Shown here: piece by piece, positions 1 through 9,474 of the stretch
Layout of the letters: each line of letters begins with the position of its first letter
How positions within the stretch are numbered: the first letter of the stretch is position 1
Assembly: GCA_002704145.1 (NCBI GenBank)
Contig: PAFH01000014.1
Coordinates: 23,122 to 50,206, forward strand
Reading direction: 5' to 3'
Length of the DNA: 27,085 nucleotides
From: Pelagibacteraceae bacterium
GTDB lineage: Bacteria; Pseudomonadota; Alphaproteobacteria; Pelagibacterales; Pelagibacteraceae
Translations under genes and position numbers: made by a program
Notes under the pieces: generated by a model
Database searches by the model: none
What the model saw: only the letters and a program-made list of their open reading frames with translations
Told to the model about the DNA's origin: nothing

Positions 1-284
1 CAAAAGTTAATTCACTGATTTTTTTTTGCTTGTTAGGAAATTTATAAATCTTTGCTTTTAACACATCAACTTTATGAGTTGGTTTGAAAAAAAAAGAAAA
101 CTTATAATTTTTTATATAACCTCTGTAATTATCTTCCTTAATCTTAATTTTAAGCCATTTTTTTGTTTTTTTTTGATACCAAAAAATTATCTCCATAAAG
201 CATCTGAGTTACAATCTCAGATTTAATAGAAGGTTTTTTATGAAGATTAATAAGTGCGAAATTGTTTGTATAGTATTTAGTCAT
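1..284 (-). pseudogene. NlpC/P60-type cell-wall hydrolase, N-terminal SH3-like part (frameshifted, cut by window edge)
   Basis: Reading leftward from an ATG at 284, the first 33 or so codons (MTKYYTNNFALINLHKKP...) lead into a bacterial SH3-like segment (SEIVTQMLYGDNF) typical of the N-terminal half of NlpC/P60 peptidoglycan endopeptidases. As printed, the frame then hits a stop (TAA, about 151-153). If one base is removed from the A-run at 181-186, reading continues with WYQKKTKKWLKIKIKEDNYRG, then IKNYKF and KPTHKVDVLKAKIYKFPNK, without a stop to base 1. That is the expected W..I....D.Y.GYI pattern followed by the start of a second SH3-like repeat. The catalytic Cys/His domain would lie beyond the window. 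The start overlaps the ampG stop by 8 bases, so it is the last gene of a trkH-ampG-nlpC operon. Wall hydrolysis fits a muropeptide-recycling neighbour. The family call rests on the SH3 pattern only. Confidence 0.6.
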
Positions 285-1650
285 TTAATTTTAGCTTATG
301 TCTTATCAGGTAAAGAAACAAAAGTGATGGAATTACCATTATAGCCGTAATTATAAAAAAAATTCCCCAATCCCCATTTAACCAATCTACTAATGCACCA
401 GATGAAGCGGCAAGTGTAGTTCTTCCAGCAGTGCCTATTGATGAGAGAAGAGCGTATTGAGTGGCGGTATAAGTTCTATCAACCAACAATGAAATAAAAG
501 CTACGAAAGCAACTGTTGCAAAAGCGGCTGCCATGTCATCAAAAATAACAGCTACTGCAAAAAGTAATTCTGACTTCCCAGACCATGCTAATAAAGAAAA
601 TAACAAATTAGTAGATGCCATCAAAATACCGGAGATGAACAACGCTTTAATAACCCCAGACCTAATAGCAAATAATCCTCCGATAAGTGTAAAAATAACA
701 GTTGTAACCCACCCCATTCCCTTAGAGTAAAGCGCAATGTCAGATTTTGTAAATCCAATTTCTTTATAAAAAATTACTGACATTCGTCCTAAAAAAGCTT
801 CACCAATTTTAAAAAGAAAAATAAATACAAGTATTGCTAAAGCAATATTAAAACCATTTTTTTTAAAAAAACTAATTATTGGACCAATTACAGTTCCAGA
901 AATCCACGACACAACCTTAGTAATAAAGTTTGATAGACCTAATTTTTTTTCAATCATTTGATCAGTTTGTCTTTGAGCTTTTTTTCTACTAATTGGCTGA
1001 GGTTCATTAATAAACATTAATCCTATATTACAGGCTATAACCACTGTTCCTAAAATCAGGAAAGTAATTTGCCAATAATTTTCAAATCCAAAGTTTTGAA
1101 AAAAATCAGCTGTATTTAATGCTATAACTCCTCCTAATTTATACCCTGTCCACCAACCAACTACGGCCATTGCTGCGCCCGCTTGCATAGACTTACCTTC
1201 ATGCTCACCGATTTGTTCAATTCTTAGTGCATCTACAGTTATATCTTGCGTAGCTGAAGCAATAGCTATTATCAAACCCACACTAATTACTAAAGTCAGA
1301 TTTGTGGAGGGATTTATTAAACTCCAACAAACTAAACTTAATAAAATTATAGTCTGCATAGCCACAATCCAGCCTCGTCTATGACCAATAGCCTTAGTCA
1401 GCCAAGGTATTCTAATTCTATCGACTAAAGGAGCCCAAAGATAATTAAATGCGTAAACCGCAAATATTAAACCTGCCCAACCCACTGTACTTCGACTTAA
1501 TCCATCCTCTTGTAGCCATAAGCTTAAACTACTTCCTATTATTACCCATGGAAAACCACTTATTGCTCCTAATAATAATATTTTGACCATTCTCCAGTCA
1601 AAGTAAATTGAGAATGTCTCAGCTAACGATTGTTTTTTACTAATCTCCAT
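277..1650 (-). CDS. ampG: AmpG-family muropeptide permease (MFS transporter)
   Basis: This 457-residue polytopic membrane protein has about 12 hydrophobic segments and belongs to the AmpG branch of the major facilitator superfamily. The family imports GlcNAc-anhydroMurNAc muropeptides released during wall turnover into the cytoplasm for recycling, driven by the proton gradient. The N-terminal region (GAISGFPWVIIGSSLSLWL, then GLIFAVYAFNYLWAPLVD near residues 62-77), the basic loop IGHRRGWI and the DITVDALRIEQ stretch after the fourth segment match the AmpG pattern. The length is usual for short AmpG proteins. It starts 3 bases after the trkH stop and its end overlaps the NlpC/P60-like start by 8 bases. 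The adjacent wall hydrolase supports a peptidoglycan-recycling role. The substrate is inferred from family membership, and a few AmpG-like proteins carry other cargo. Confidence 0.88.
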   Translation of the reverse strand: MEISKKQSLAETFSIYFDWRMVKILLLGAISGFPWVIIGSSLSLWLQEDGLSRSTVGWAGLIFAVYAFNYLWAPLVDRIRIPWLTKAIGHRRGWIVAMQTIILLSLVCWSLINPSTNLTLVISVGLIIAIASATQDITVDALRIEQIGEHEGKSMQAGAAMAVVGWWTGYKLGGVIALNTADFFQNFGFENYWQITFLILGTVVIACNIGLMFINEPQPISRKKAQRQTDQMIEKKLGLSNFITKVVSWISGTVIGPIISFFKKNGFNIALAILVFIFLFKIGEAFLGRMSVIFYKEIGFTKSDIALYSKGMGWVTTVIFTLIGGLFAIRSGVIKALFISGILMASTNLLFSLLAWSGKSELLFAVAVIFDDMAAAFATVAFVAFISLLVDRTYTATQYALLSSIGTAGRTTLAASSGALVDWLNGDWGIFFIITAIMVIPSLLFLYLIRHKLKLND

Positions 1651-1653
1651 AAT

Positions 1654-2526
1654 CTAGTTTCTCCAAAAAGAGGGAAAAAATAAAACTAACACTGCAAAAA
1701 GTTCTAACCTACCTAAAAGCATTCCAATTGATAAAATCCATTTCGAAATATCTGGAATTTCTTTATAGTTTCCATTCGGACCGATCATATCACCTAGCCC
1801 AGGACCAACGTTTGAAATAGCACTTGCCGCTCCCGATATAGCAGTTAAAAAATCAAGACCTGAAATAGATAAAAGCATTGCAATGATTAAAAATATAAAT
1901 AAAAAGGAAAAAATAAAAACTATTACTGAATTAATAAAAGGATCAGAAATTTTCTGATTGTTATATTTACTTATTACAACACTGTTTGGGTAAATCATTT
2001 TTTTAATGTAGTTTTTAAGAAAAATGATTAACATTTGTAGCCTAAATATTTTGATTCCACATGCAGTAGAACCAGCACAACCGCCAACAAACATTAAAAA
2101 TAAAAAAAAGATCAGGGAAAATTTTCCCCATAGTCCAAAATCATCAGTTACATATCCTGTACCAGATAAAATAGATATGACATTAAAAGAAGAAATTCTT
2201 ATCTTATCTAGAAAATTACTTTCATAATTAATAAAAACTAAATATATAAACATTATCAAGACTGATATAATTAAAAGATATATTAACCCTCTTATTTGAA
2301 CATCTTGAAAAAAAATTTTTTTATTTCCTTGTGCAAACTTTAAGTAAGATAAGAACGGAATACTACCTAATATGATAAATATACTTGCTACGATCTCAAT
2401 ATTTGAATTTTTGAAATATCCAATAGAGTCGTTATGAGTTGAAAAACCTCCAGTAGCTATAGTGGTCATTGCGTGTGAAAAGCTGTCAAAAATTGACATT
2501 CCGAATGACCAATAAAAAAAAACCAC
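1654..2526 (-). CDS. trkH: TrkH K+ uptake protein, C-terminal part (frameshift-broken gene)
   Basis: This is the second half of the same trkH gene. It carries the second filter loop (MTTIATGGFST, residues about 20-30), the third (SILSGTGYVT) and the fourth (SAISNVGPGLG), with intervening hydrophobic helices and a C-terminus ending ELFAVLVLFFPSFWRN, typical of TrkH. All four filter loops needed for a K+ pore are therefore present across the two pieces. The GTG at 2524-2526 that opens this ORF is only the first possible start after the frame change, not a credible initiation site, because it lies inside a transmembrane helix. TrkH normally works with the cytosolic NAD-binding protein TrkA, which is not in this window. 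ampG follows after 3 bases. Confidence 0.85.
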   Translation of the reverse strand: MVFFYWSFGMSIFDSFSHAMTTIATGGFSTHNDSIGYFKNSNIEIVASIFIILGSIPFLSYLKFAQGNKKIFFQDVQIRGLIYLLIISVLIMFIYLVFINYESNFLDKIRISSFNVISILSGTGYVTDDFGLWGKFSLIFFLFLMFVGGCAGSTACGIKIFRLQMLIIFLKNYIKKMIYPNSVVISKYNNQKISDPFINSVIVFIFSFLFIFLIIAMLLSISGLDFLTAISGAASAISNVGPGLGDMIGPNGNYKEIPDISKWILSIGMLLGRLELFAVLVLFFPSFWRN

Positions 2527-3103
2527 ATAAAATTGTTAAAATAAAATATGTAGAAATGATTATTGTTGCAACTTCAACTGTTCTAGGTAAAATTTTTTCA
2601 GTAGAGTCTGGTCCCTCCATTTTGAATAGCTGCATTCCACCTACTTTTAACAAAGGTAAAATCGTAATTGCCATTACTACTATCCCAATACCTCCTAGCC
2701 ATTGCATAATTGCTCTCCATAACAATATGCTTTTTGGACTATTATCTAAGTCGGTAATAATTGTTGCTCCAGTAGTTGTGATACCAGACATACTCTCAAA
2801 AAATGATTCACTAAAACTAAATTCATTTGGCGATAACAAAAAAGGCAAGCTTCCGAACAACGCAACCATAAGCCATGCTAATGTTGAAAATAAAAAAGTT
2901 TGTCTAAGATTTAATCTGAATTCTTTCTCTAAATTTGCTAATATGAACAGCACTCCTATAAAAATGGTAATAAATGAGGATGAAATAAAACTATGGCTAT
3001 TTTCACTATAAATTATTTGCATTGAATAGGGCGCAAGCATGGATGCTCCTAAAACAACAAGCAATATTCCAATCATGAAAAAAACAGTTTTGTTTCCGAT
3101 CAT
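2486..3103 (-). CDS. trkH: TrkH K+ uptake protein, N-terminal part (frameshift-broken gene)
   Basis: These 205 codons encode the first half of a TrkH/KtrB-type potassium translocating subunit. The first selectivity-filter loop is SGITTTGATII (TTTGAT at residues 109-114), and the conserved pore stretch WRAIMQWLGGIGIVVMAITI follows. After LTILCGFF the frame leaves the family and ends in unrelated residues (LLVIRNVNF). The family sequence resumes one frame over (YWSFGMSIFDSFSHAM) in the ORF that ends at 1654. The break lies in the nine-A run at 2514-2522; eight would join the halves. Joined, the protein would be about 483 residues, the normal TrkH size. The start faces lysK across 93 bases, where a divergent promoter presumably sits. 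Confidence 0.85.
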   Translation of the reverse strand: MIGNKTVFFMIGILLVVLGASMLAPYSMQIIYSENSHSFISSSFITIFIGVLFILANLEKEFRLNLRQTFLFSTLAWLMVALFGSLPFLLSPNEFSFSESFFESMSGITTTGATIITDLDNSPKSILLWRAIMQWLGGIGIVVMAITILPLLKVGGMQLFKMEGPDSTEKILPRTVEVATIIISTYFILTILCGFFLLVIRNVNF

Positions 3104-3196
3104 AGTGTTTGAGATTATTTAATTACTTACAAAATTCAACTTAATATCTATTAATTATATCTGTATTTTATTCATAAAATTTAATACACCATAATT

Positions 3197-4759
3197 ATGC
3201 TTGATAATAACATAATTCAATCAACAACATCTTGGCCTTTTGTGGAGATACGAAAGCTTTTAAAAGATAGGAAAGAAATAATCAAAAAAAAACAGAAAAT
3301 AACTTTTCAAACTGGTTACGGCCCTAGTGGATTACCACATATAGGAACCTTCGGTGAAGTTGCTAGAACTACAATGATGATAAATGCTCTTAATTATATC
3401 CAAAAGATTAACAACGAGCTTATTACTTTTTCAGACGACATGGATGGTTTGAGAAAAGTTCCAGATAATATTCCAAATAATGAAATTCTTAAACAAAACT
3501 TAGGTAAACCACTTACATCTATTCCAGACCCATTTAAAAAATTTAATAGTTTTGGTGAACATAACAATGAAATGCTTAAAGAATTTTTAAAAAAATTTAA
3601 TTTTAAGTTTAGTTTTAAAAGTTCAACAATAAATTATAAAAAAGGAATTTTTAACAATTCACTCATGAGAGTTTTAGAAAAATATGAAGATATAATGAAT
3701 ATTATTTTACCAACCTTAAGAGAAGAAAGAAGAAAGACTTATTGTCCATTCTTGCCAATATGTCCAAAAACGGGCATTGTTCTAGAGATCCCTTTGTTGG
3801 AGATGGATAAAAAAACTGGCAAAGTAGTATTTGATAACAAAAATAAAAAATTAGAGACTAATATTTTGAATGGAAATTGTAAATTACAATGGAAAGTAGA
3901 TTGGGCAATGCGATGGTTTACTTTTGATGTTGATTTCGAAATGTATGGGAAAGATTTAACTGAGAGTGCGATATTATCAAATAGAATTTGTAAAACTCTC
4001 GGAAAAATTCCACCTAATGGATTTGCATATGAATTATTCTTAGATGAAAAAGGTGAAAAAATTTCAAAATCCAAAGGAAACGGTATTTCTATAGAACAAT
4101 GGCTTAGATATGCGTCTCCTGAAAGCTTATCGTTATATATGTACCCAAATCCAAAAAGGGCAAAAAAACTTTATTCAGAAGTTGTTCCTAAAACAGTCGA
4201 TGAGTATCTTGCGCTAATTGAAAAGTTTCCTAATCAAGATGAAAGAAATAAAATTATGAATCCTGTTTGGCATGTCCACAATGGATCGCCTCCAAAAGAA
4301 AAAATTATTATGTCTTTTTCTATGCTTCTCAATTTAGTTGGGTCAAGCAACGCTAATCAAAAAAATGTTATTTGGAAATTTATAAAAAGATTTCATAAAG
4401 AAATTGAGTCTAAAAATCATCCAATTCTCGACAACTTGACACAATATGCGATAAATTATTTTAGAGATAAGATTGAACCATACAAAAAATTCAAAAAACC
4501 AAATGATTCCGAGAGAGAAGCCTTGAAAAATTTAGTAGTTAAATTTAAAGAAATTGATAGTTCCTTAGAACCAGAGGAAATTCAAACCATTGTATACTCA
4601 GTAGGAAAACAAAATGGATATGAAAAAAATTTAAGAGATTGGTTCAAGCTAATATATGAAGTTGTTTTTGGTGTGGAAAACGGTCCTAGAATTGGTTTTT
4701 TTGTAAAATTTTTTGGACTTAAGGAAACAATTGAATTAATAAATGATAAATTAAATTAA
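3197..4759 (+). CDS. lysK: Lysyl-tRNA synthetase, class I
   Basis: The 520-residue product charges tRNA-Lys with lysine. It is the class I type (Rossmann catalytic fold) found in archaea, spirochaetes and many alphaproteobacteria, not the class II LysS. The ATP-binding HIGH-type signature is seen as GPSGLPHIGTFGE (HIGT at residues 48-51). The KMSKS-type signature is KISKSKGN (residues 288-295). Between them, the FDVDFEMYGKDL and NGFAYELFLDE stretches fit the catalytic core, and the C-terminal alpha-helical anticodon-binding part follows. The length is normal for the bacterial family. The gene is transcribed divergently from trkH, and its TAA shares a base with the ATG of pyrD (TAATG), so the two are probably translationally coupled. 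Confidence 0.95.
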   Translation: MLDNNIIQSTTSWPFVEIRKLLKDRKEIIKKKQKITFQTGYGPSGLPHIGTFGEVARTTMMINALNYIQKINNELITFSDDMDGLRKVPDNIPNNEILKQNLGKPLTSIPDPFKKFNSFGEHNNEMLKEFLKKFNFKFSFKSSTINYKKGIFNNSLMRVLEKYEDIMNIILPTLREERRKTYCPFLPICPKTGIVLEIPLLEMDKKTGKVVFDNKNKKLETNILNGNCKLQWKVDWAMRWFTFDVDFEMYGKDLTESAILSNRICKTLGKIPPNGFAYELFLDEKGEKISKSKGNGISIEQWLRYASPESLSLYMYPNPKRAKKLYSEVVPKTVDEYLALIEKFPNQDERNKIMNPVWHVHNGSPPKEKIIMSFSMLLNLVGSSNANQKNVIWKFIKRFHKEIESKNHPILDNLTQYAINYFRDKIEPYKKFKKPNDSEREALKNLVVKFKEIDSSLEPEEIQTIVYSVGKQNGYEKNLRDWFKLIYEVVFGVENGPRIGFFVKFFGLKETIELINDKLN

Positions 4760-5805
4760 TGTTTTCTATTTTAAGACCATATATATTTTCATTAGACCCT
4801 GAAGTTGCTCATGATTTAGCTATCCAATCATTGAAGGTAAATATTTTACCAAAAAGTTTTTTTGATGTTGATGAAGAAGAGATGCTTCAATCTCATATAT
4901 TCAATAAGAAACTGCCCAATCCAATTGGCTTAGCCGCAGGATTTGATAAAAGTGCTGAGGTTTATAATTCACTTTTTAAATTTGGCTATGGTTTTATCGA
5001 AGTAGGAACAATAACTCCTAAAAGACAATTAGGAAATCCAAAACCGAGAATATTTAGACTGGAAAAAGACAAAGCTTTAATTAATAGACTTGGTTTTAAT
5101 AATCATGGCTCGGACGTTGTTTTAAAAAGAATTTCAGATAATAAACCTAATGGAATTTTGGGAATTAATATTGGTCCAAATAAAGATACTAAAATTAAGG
5201 AGGAAGATTATTATATTTGTCTTTCAAAATTAGCTAAGTTTGCAGATTATATTACAATAAATATTTCATCTCCAAATACTGAAAACCTAAGAAATTTTCA
5301 TAATCTTACCGAAATGGAAAAACTATTGACAGGAATAAAAAAAATAAAAAAAGAAAAAAATTTAAATCAATCAATAGCACTTAAACTTTCTCCAGATATA
5401 GGTGATGCTGAAATAAGTCCAATTATAGAGCTGATAAACAGATATCAAATTGAAGGGATTATTATTTCTAACACAACTGATAGTAATCGAGATAAATTAA
5501 TTGATTCAAAAAAGAATGAAAAGGGGGGACTATCAGGGCAACCTTTAAAAGAGATATCTACAGATCTTATAAAAAAATTTTATAAAGAAACAAAAGGTAA
5601 AATTGAAATTATTGGAGTAGGAGGGGTGGACTCAGGTAAAAGTGCTTTTGAAAAAATTATAGCTGGCGCTAACGTTGTCCAATTATATACTGGTATGGTT
5701 TATAATGGCCCAGCAATAGTTAAGAATATCAAAAAAGAGTTAATATCAATTTTAAAAAAAGAAAAATTAAAGCATATAGGCGAAGCTATTGGAATTAATA
5801 CTTGA
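4759..5805 (+). CDS. pyrD: Dihydroorotate dehydrogenase (quinone), class 2
   Basis: This 348-residue FMN enzyme oxidises dihydroorotate to orotate in de novo pyrimidine synthesis and passes electrons to membrane quinone. Class 2 features are visible. The short N-terminal helical extension reads RPYIFSLDPEVAHDLAIQSL. The core begins PNPIGLAAGFDKSAE, followed by LINRLGFNNHG and GINIGPNKDT. NISSPNTENLR carries the class 2 catalytic serine. KLSPD, ISNTT and GGLSGQPL follow, with the phosphate-binding GVGGVDSG near the C-terminus. The length is typical for class 2. It starts inside the lysK stop (TAATG), and a separate promoter for rpmB begins just at its own stop codon. Confidence 0.95.
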   Translation: MFSILRPYIFSLDPEVAHDLAIQSLKVNILPKSFFDVDEEEMLQSHIFNKKLPNPIGLAAGFDKSAEVYNSLFKFGYGFIEVGTITPKRQLGNPKPRIFRLEKDKALINRLGFNNHGSDVVLKRISDNKPNGILGINIGPNKDTKIKEEDYYICLSKLAKFADYITINISSPNTENLRNFHNLTEMEKLLTGIKKIKKEKNLNQSIALKLSPDIGDAEISPIIELINRYQIEGIIISNTTDSNRDKLIDSKKNEKGGLSGQPLKEISTDLIKKFYKETKGKIEIIGVGGVDSGKSAFEKIIAGANVVQLYTGMVYNGPAIVKNIKKELISILKKEKLKHIGEAIGINT

Positions 5806-5830
5806 CCGCTTCTAATTCTGCAATTATATA
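5802..5830 (+). promoter_or_regulatory. Sigma-70-type promoter for rpmB
   Basis: TTGACC (5802-5807) and TATATA (5825-5830) are spaced by 17 bases, which is the ideal geometry. The predicted start of transcription lies around 5837, only a few bases before the rpmB ATG at 5844. The -35 box overlaps the pyrD stop. This is the clearest promoter I found. A strong own promoter fits a ribosomal protein gene. Confidence 0.6.
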
Positions 5831-5843
5831 GTTTTAGAAAATT

Positions 5844-6122
5844 ATGTCTAAAAGATGTGAATTAACGGGAACGAGACCGCTAAAAGGGCACAACGTAAGC
5901 CATGCTAAGAATAAAACTAAGCGGAGATTTTTGCCTAACTTAAAAAAGGTATCATTTAAAAGTGATATCTTAAAAAAAAATATAAGGTTAAACGTTACTA
6001 ATTCAGCACTTAGAACAGTCGATTTCAAGGGTGGTTTAGACAAATTTCTTTTAAAAGCAAATAAAATAAAATTATCAAAAAAAGTAAAAAAAATTAAAGC
6101 CTCAATAACTGCCAAACTTTAA
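5844..6122 (+). CDS. rpmB: 50S ribosomal protein L28
   Basis: The 92-residue basic protein is L28 of the large ribosomal subunit. The N-terminus MSKRCELTGTRPLKGHNVSHAKNKTKRRF carries the family signature (C-x-x-TG...G-x-NVSHA...T-RRF-x-PN). The middle RLNVTNSALRTVDFKGGLDKFL matches the usual L28 core (R-L-x-V-...-LR-T-x-x-x-GGLD). The length is within the alphaproteobacterial range. It has its own promoter just upstream and is followed after 3 bases by the queuosine-precursor transporter gene. Confidence 0.95.
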   Translation: MSKRCELTGTRPLKGHNVSHAKNKTKRRFLPNLKKVSFKSDILKKNIRLNVTNSALRTVDFKGGLDKFLLKANKIKLSKKVKKIKASITAKL

Positions 6123-6125
6123 AGA

Positions 6126-6701
6126 ATGAGTCTCTTTATTAAGCTTTCAGTTTTAATGGGTATAGTAGTTGTTTTATCAAACTACTTAGTTCAATTTCCA
6201 GTAAATTATTTAGGACTCAATGAAGTTTTAACCTACGGAGCTTTTAGTTATCCAATTACTTTTTTAATCACAGATTTAGCTAATCGTGCCTACGGAAAAA
6301 TTACTGCTAGAAAAGTGGTTAATGTTGGGTTTGTAATAGGAATAGCGCTCACTCTATTAGTATCAACTAATTTCTCGGATTTGATATCGATAAGAATTGC
6401 AATAGGATCAGCAACTGCATTTTTTATTGCACAAAATTTAGATGTTCAGATATTTGATCGACTAAGAAAAAAAGTTTGGTTTATCGCGCCTTTAACTTCT
6501 TCTATCTTTGGTTCGATAGCAGATACATTTCTTTTTTTTTCAATTGCTTTTTATGCAACTGGCATCCCATGGATTACTCTTGCTCTAGGCGATTTGGCAG
6601 TTAAATTAATAATAACTTTAGTAATGTTAATTCCGTTTAAGCTTCTTTTAAATAAGATAAACGATTTTTCTGATAATTCAGTCTCTAATATTAAAAATTA
6701 A
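6126..6701 (+). CDS. Queuosine precursor transporter (YhhQ/VUT family)
   Basis: This 191-residue membrane protein has about six hydrophobic segments and belongs to the YhhQ/VUT family (DUF165), energy-independent importers of 7-cyano- or 7-aminomethyl-7-deazaguanine for tRNA queuosine. Visible family features are the first helix ending LSNYLVQFP, the stretch [21 protein letters not shown] (Y-P-x-T-F-L-x-x-D), and the second-half stretch [25 protein letters not shown]. It lies 3 bases after rpmB and probably shares its transcript. I see no preQ1 riboswitch in the 3-base gap. Its stop overlaps the cobT stop by 3 bases on the opposite strand. The exact substrate is inferred. Confidence 0.85.
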   Translation: MSLFIKLSVLMGIVVVLSNYLVQFPVNYLGLNEVLTYGAFSYPITFLITDLANRAYGKITARKVVNVGFVIGIALTLLVSTNFSDLISIRIAIGSATAFFIAQNLDVQIFDRLRKKVWFIAPLTSSIFGSIADTFLFFSIAFYATGIPWITLALGDLAVKLIITLVMLIPFKLLLNKINDFSDNSVSNIKN

Positions 6702-8494
6702 TGAAGAGTCTTCTTATTTTTTTTAACAAATAAATCTGTTAATTGATTTATCATAACGTCACCTAGATCTTGTACATCAGTAATTTTCACAGCCTGACTA
6801 TAATATCTAGTAACGTCATGCCCTATCCCTATCGCTAGTAATTCAACGTTAGTTTTATTCTCAATTAGTTTAACAATATTCTTAAGATTTGACTCCAAAT
6901 AATCAGTAGAATTAGTTGATAAAGTAGAGTCATCTACAGGCGCTCCATCTGAAATTACCATTAAAATTTTTCTTTCCTCTTTTCTTGCGGTCATTTTATT
7001 AAAAGCCCAATAAAGCGCTTCTCCATCGATATTCTCTTTCAACAATCCTTCCTTTAACATCAAACCCATATTATTTTTTGCCTGTCTCCAGGGCGTATCT
7101 GCAGATTTATAAATTATATGTCTCAAATCATTTAATCTTCCAGGTAAATTTGGTTTATCATTTTTCATCCATTTTTCTCTACAAGAGCCACCTTTCCAAT
7201 GCTTGGTTGTGAAACCTAAAATTTCTACTTTAACTGAGCATCTTTCAAGTGTTCTTGCTAAAATATCAGCACATATTGCAGCAACAGAAATTGGTTTTCC
7301 TCTCATAGATCCGGAGTTATCAATTAAAATTGTTACGAGTGTATCCTTAAATTCTATGTCTTTTTCTTTTTTAAAAGATAATGAATTAAAAGGATCAGTC
7401 ACAATTCTAGCCAATTTTGAAGTGTCTAATAATCCCTCCTCTAAATCAAAATTCCAGGATCTATTTTGTTTCGCTAAAAGTTTTCTTTGAAGTTTATTAG
7501 CAAGTTTTGAAATAAAGTTTTTGAGTTGTAATAATTGTTGGTCTAAGTTTTTTCTTAATCTATTAAGCTCATTCTCGTTTTCTAAATCTTCGGCTTTAAT
7601 GATTTCATCAAATTCATCTGTATAAACTTTATACTTTAAGTCTTTTAATTGATTTTTATAATTCCTTTTAAGATCAGACTTAGCTCTATCTTCAACCTCT
7701 ATTTCCTCTCCATCTTGATCAGATTCACTTGCTTCGCTTTCCAAATCAGGAGTGCCTGATTCAACTGACATTTCTTGTTCTTCTTTTGAGTGTTTTTCTG
7801 GATTTTGGTCGGTATTTTTTGGATCTTTATGATCCTCATTTTTAATATCATCCTCATTTATTTCTTCTTGATCAAGACTGTCATCGAGGCTCATTTTTGA
7901 GATTAGGTCTGAAATTAACGAATTATACTTTTCTTGATTATTTACAATATTATTTAGTTCTCTTATTTTGTCCTTAAACTTAAAGTCTAAGTCTTTTTTA
8001 AAATTTTTAAGTTTTTTATCAACTTGTTTACTATTTTTGAAATTAAAAAAATTTGACCTAAAATAATTTTCAAATGACTCGATAATCTTATCTTCGCTAC
8101 TTTTTAAATCTAAAGAATTAATTCTTTCTTCGTAGTATTTATTTATATTATTTTTTACTCCTTTAAATTCATCTGAACCTAATTTTTCATACCTTAACTT
8201 TTCAGCTATTTTGTATAATTTTTTTGAAATATTTCCACTGGGTTCAAAAGATTGTAATATTTTTTGGTTACTGAATCTTAACTTAAGAGACTCAGAGTCT
8301 GCAATTGCTCTTATCTGATTAAAATTAGTTTTGTTATTAATTTCTTCAACTTCAGGAAGATTAATAAATTTTTGAGAGGTTTGTCTGTTTTTATTTCCAA
8401 AGTAAATTTCAACGTTTTCAGAGTTGGATAAGGATTTAGCGGTTGATCCAATAGCAGTTTTGAAATTTTCTAGTATATAGGCTTTTTTATTCAC
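6698..8494 (-). CDS. cobT: CobT-type VWA protein (cobaltochelatase subunit family)
   Basis: The 598-residue protein resembles CobT, the von Willebrand factor A subunit of aerobic cobaltochelatase, which forms a chaperone-like ring with the AAA+ protein CobS. The N-terminal third is helical ([20 protein letters not shown] is a usual CobT start). A long acidic linker (about residues 195-270, rich in D, E and S) follows. The C-terminal VWA domain has a metal-binding MIDAS motif in IDNSGSMRG (D392, S394, S396), then [27 protein letters not shown] and [12 protein letters not shown]. It starts 2 bases after cobS. No cobN or other cobalamin gene is in this window, so whether it serves cobalt insertion or another ATP-driven remodelling task is open. 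Confidence 0.88.
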   Translation of the reverse strand: MNKKAYILENFKTAIGSTAKSLSNSENVEIYFGNKNRQTSQKFINLPEVEEINNKTNFNQIRAIADSESLKLRFSNQKILQSFEPSGNISKKLYKIAEKLRYEKLGSDEFKGVKNNINKYYEERINSLDLKSSEDKIIESFENYFRSNFFNFKNSKQVDKKLKNFKKDLDFKFKDKIRELNNIVNNQEKYNSLISDLISKMSLDDSLDQEEINEDDIKNEDHKDPKNTDQNPEKHSKEEQEMSVESGTPDLESEASESDQDGEEIEVEDRAKSDLKRNYKNQLKDLKYKVYTDEFDEIIKAEDLENENELNRLRKNLDQQLLQLKNFISKLANKLQRKLLAKQNRSWNFDLEEGLLDTSKLARIVTDPFNSLSFKKEKDIEFKDTLVTILIDNSGSMRGKPISVAAICADILARTLERCSVKVEILGFTTKHWKGGSCREKWMKNDKPNLPGRLNDLRHIIYKSADTPWRQAKNNMGLMLKEGLLKENIDGEALYWAFNKMTARKEERKILMVISDGAPVDDSTLSTNSTDYLESNLKNIVKLIENKTNVELLAIGIGHDVTRYYSQAVKITDVQDLGDVMINQLTDLFVKKNKKTLH

Positions 8495-8496
8495 TT

Positions 8497-9474
8497 TTAT
8501 AAGGTCACATTAATAGAGGACTCAGGTAAGTCTTCCCCAAAACATCTTTGATAATATTCAGATATTATTTTTTTTTCTAACTCGTCGCACTTATTTAAAA
8601 ATGTAACCCTAAAAGCATAACCTTTGTCTTTAAAAATTGATGTATTTTCAGCCCAATGTAAAACTGTTCGAGGGCTCATTACTGTAGAGATGTCACCATT
8701 AATAAATCCTTTCCTTGTAAGCCCTGCAACTTTGATCATGTTTGATAACACTTCTTTACCTTCTTTATTATTAAAACTTTTATTTTTAGCTAGTATAATT
8801 TCAAATTCTTTTTCAAAAGTTAAATAATTTAGTGTTGAAACAATATTCCATCTATCCATTTGACCCTGATTTATTTGTTGTGTTCCATGGTAAAGTCCAG
8901 TGGTATCTCCTAGACCAACTGTATTAGTAGTAGCGAACATTCTAAAAAAATCATGTTGCTCTAAAACTTTGTTCTTATCTAAAAGTGTAAAATTACCGTT
9001 ACTTTCCAAAACTCTTTGGATTACAAACATTACATCTGGACGACCAGCATCGTATTCATCAAACACTAATGCAATTGGGTTTTGAATTGACCAAGGCAAA
9101 ATACCCTCTTTGAATTCAGTTATTTGTTTTCCATCTTTTAAAACAATTGCATCCTTTCCTATTAAATCTATTCTACTAATATGACTGTCTAAATTTACTC
9201 TTACGCAGGGCCAATTCAGCCTTGCTGCTACTTGTTCAATATGAGTGGATTTGCCGGTACCATGATAACCTTGAATTAAAACTCTTTTGTTAAAAGAAAA
9301 CCCCGCCAAGATTGATAAAGTTGTATCTTTGTCAAATTTATAATCAGAGTCAATTTTCGGAACATATTCATTTTTTTTTGAAAAAGCGTCTACTTGCATA
9401 TCACTATCGAAACCAAAACTTTGTTTTACAGAAATTTTAATATCCGGTTTCATTAAGAATTGTTCTGTACTCAT
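8497..9474 (-). CDS. cobS: CobS-type AAA+ ATPase (cobaltochelatase subunit family)
   Basis: This 325-residue ATPase belongs to the CobS/MoxR branch of AAA+ proteins. It starts with the usual alphaproteobacterial CobS N-terminus, including [17 protein letters not shown] and a YVP motif. The Walker A motif is GYHGTGKST (residues 69-77). The Walker B motif is [15 protein letters not shown] (D139, E140). The sensor region reads [33 protein letters not shown], and a helical C-terminal lid has [16 protein letters not shown]. The length is normal. Its start overlaps the J-domain gene by 4 bases, and cobT follows after 2 bases, giving a tight three-gene operon. In the classical system CobS powers cobalt insertion by CobN into hydrogenobyrinic acid diamide. 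Confidence 0.92.
   Translation of the reverse strand: MSTEQFLMKPDIKISVKQSFGFDSDMQVDAFSKKNEYVPKIDSDYKFDKDTTLSILAGFSFNKRVLIQGYHGTGKSTHIEQVAARLNWPCVRVNLDSHISRIDLIGKDAIVLKDGKQITEFKEGILPWSIQNPIALVFDEYDAGRPDVMFVIQRVLESNGNFTLLDKNKVLEQHDFFRMFATTNTVGLGDTTGLYHGTQQINQGQMDRWNIVSTLNYLTFEKEFEIILAKNKSFNNKEGKEVLSNMIKVAGLTRKGFINGDISTVMSPRTVLHWAENTSIFKDKGYAFRVTFLNKCDELEKKIISEYYQRCFGEDLPESSINVTL

Noticed and set aside
2469..3011. 180-residue plus-strand ORF opposite trkH
   Set aside because: It lies antisense to a clear TrkH reading frame, with no recognisable motif; a shadow of the coding strand.
3104..3196. Divergent trkH/lysK gap searched for promoter boxes or a regulatory RNA
   Set aside because: Promoters are likely, but the AT-rich sequence gives only weak matches (TTCAAC with TATAT at poor spacing), and no structured RNA is evident.
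5834..6115. 93-residue minus-strand ORF opposite rpmB
   Set aside because: rpmB (L28) is certain; this is its reverse-complement shadow.
7690..7900. Acidic low-complexity stretch in CobT as a possible repeat or insertion
   Set aside because: An acidic linker before the VWA domain is a regular feature of CobT proteins.
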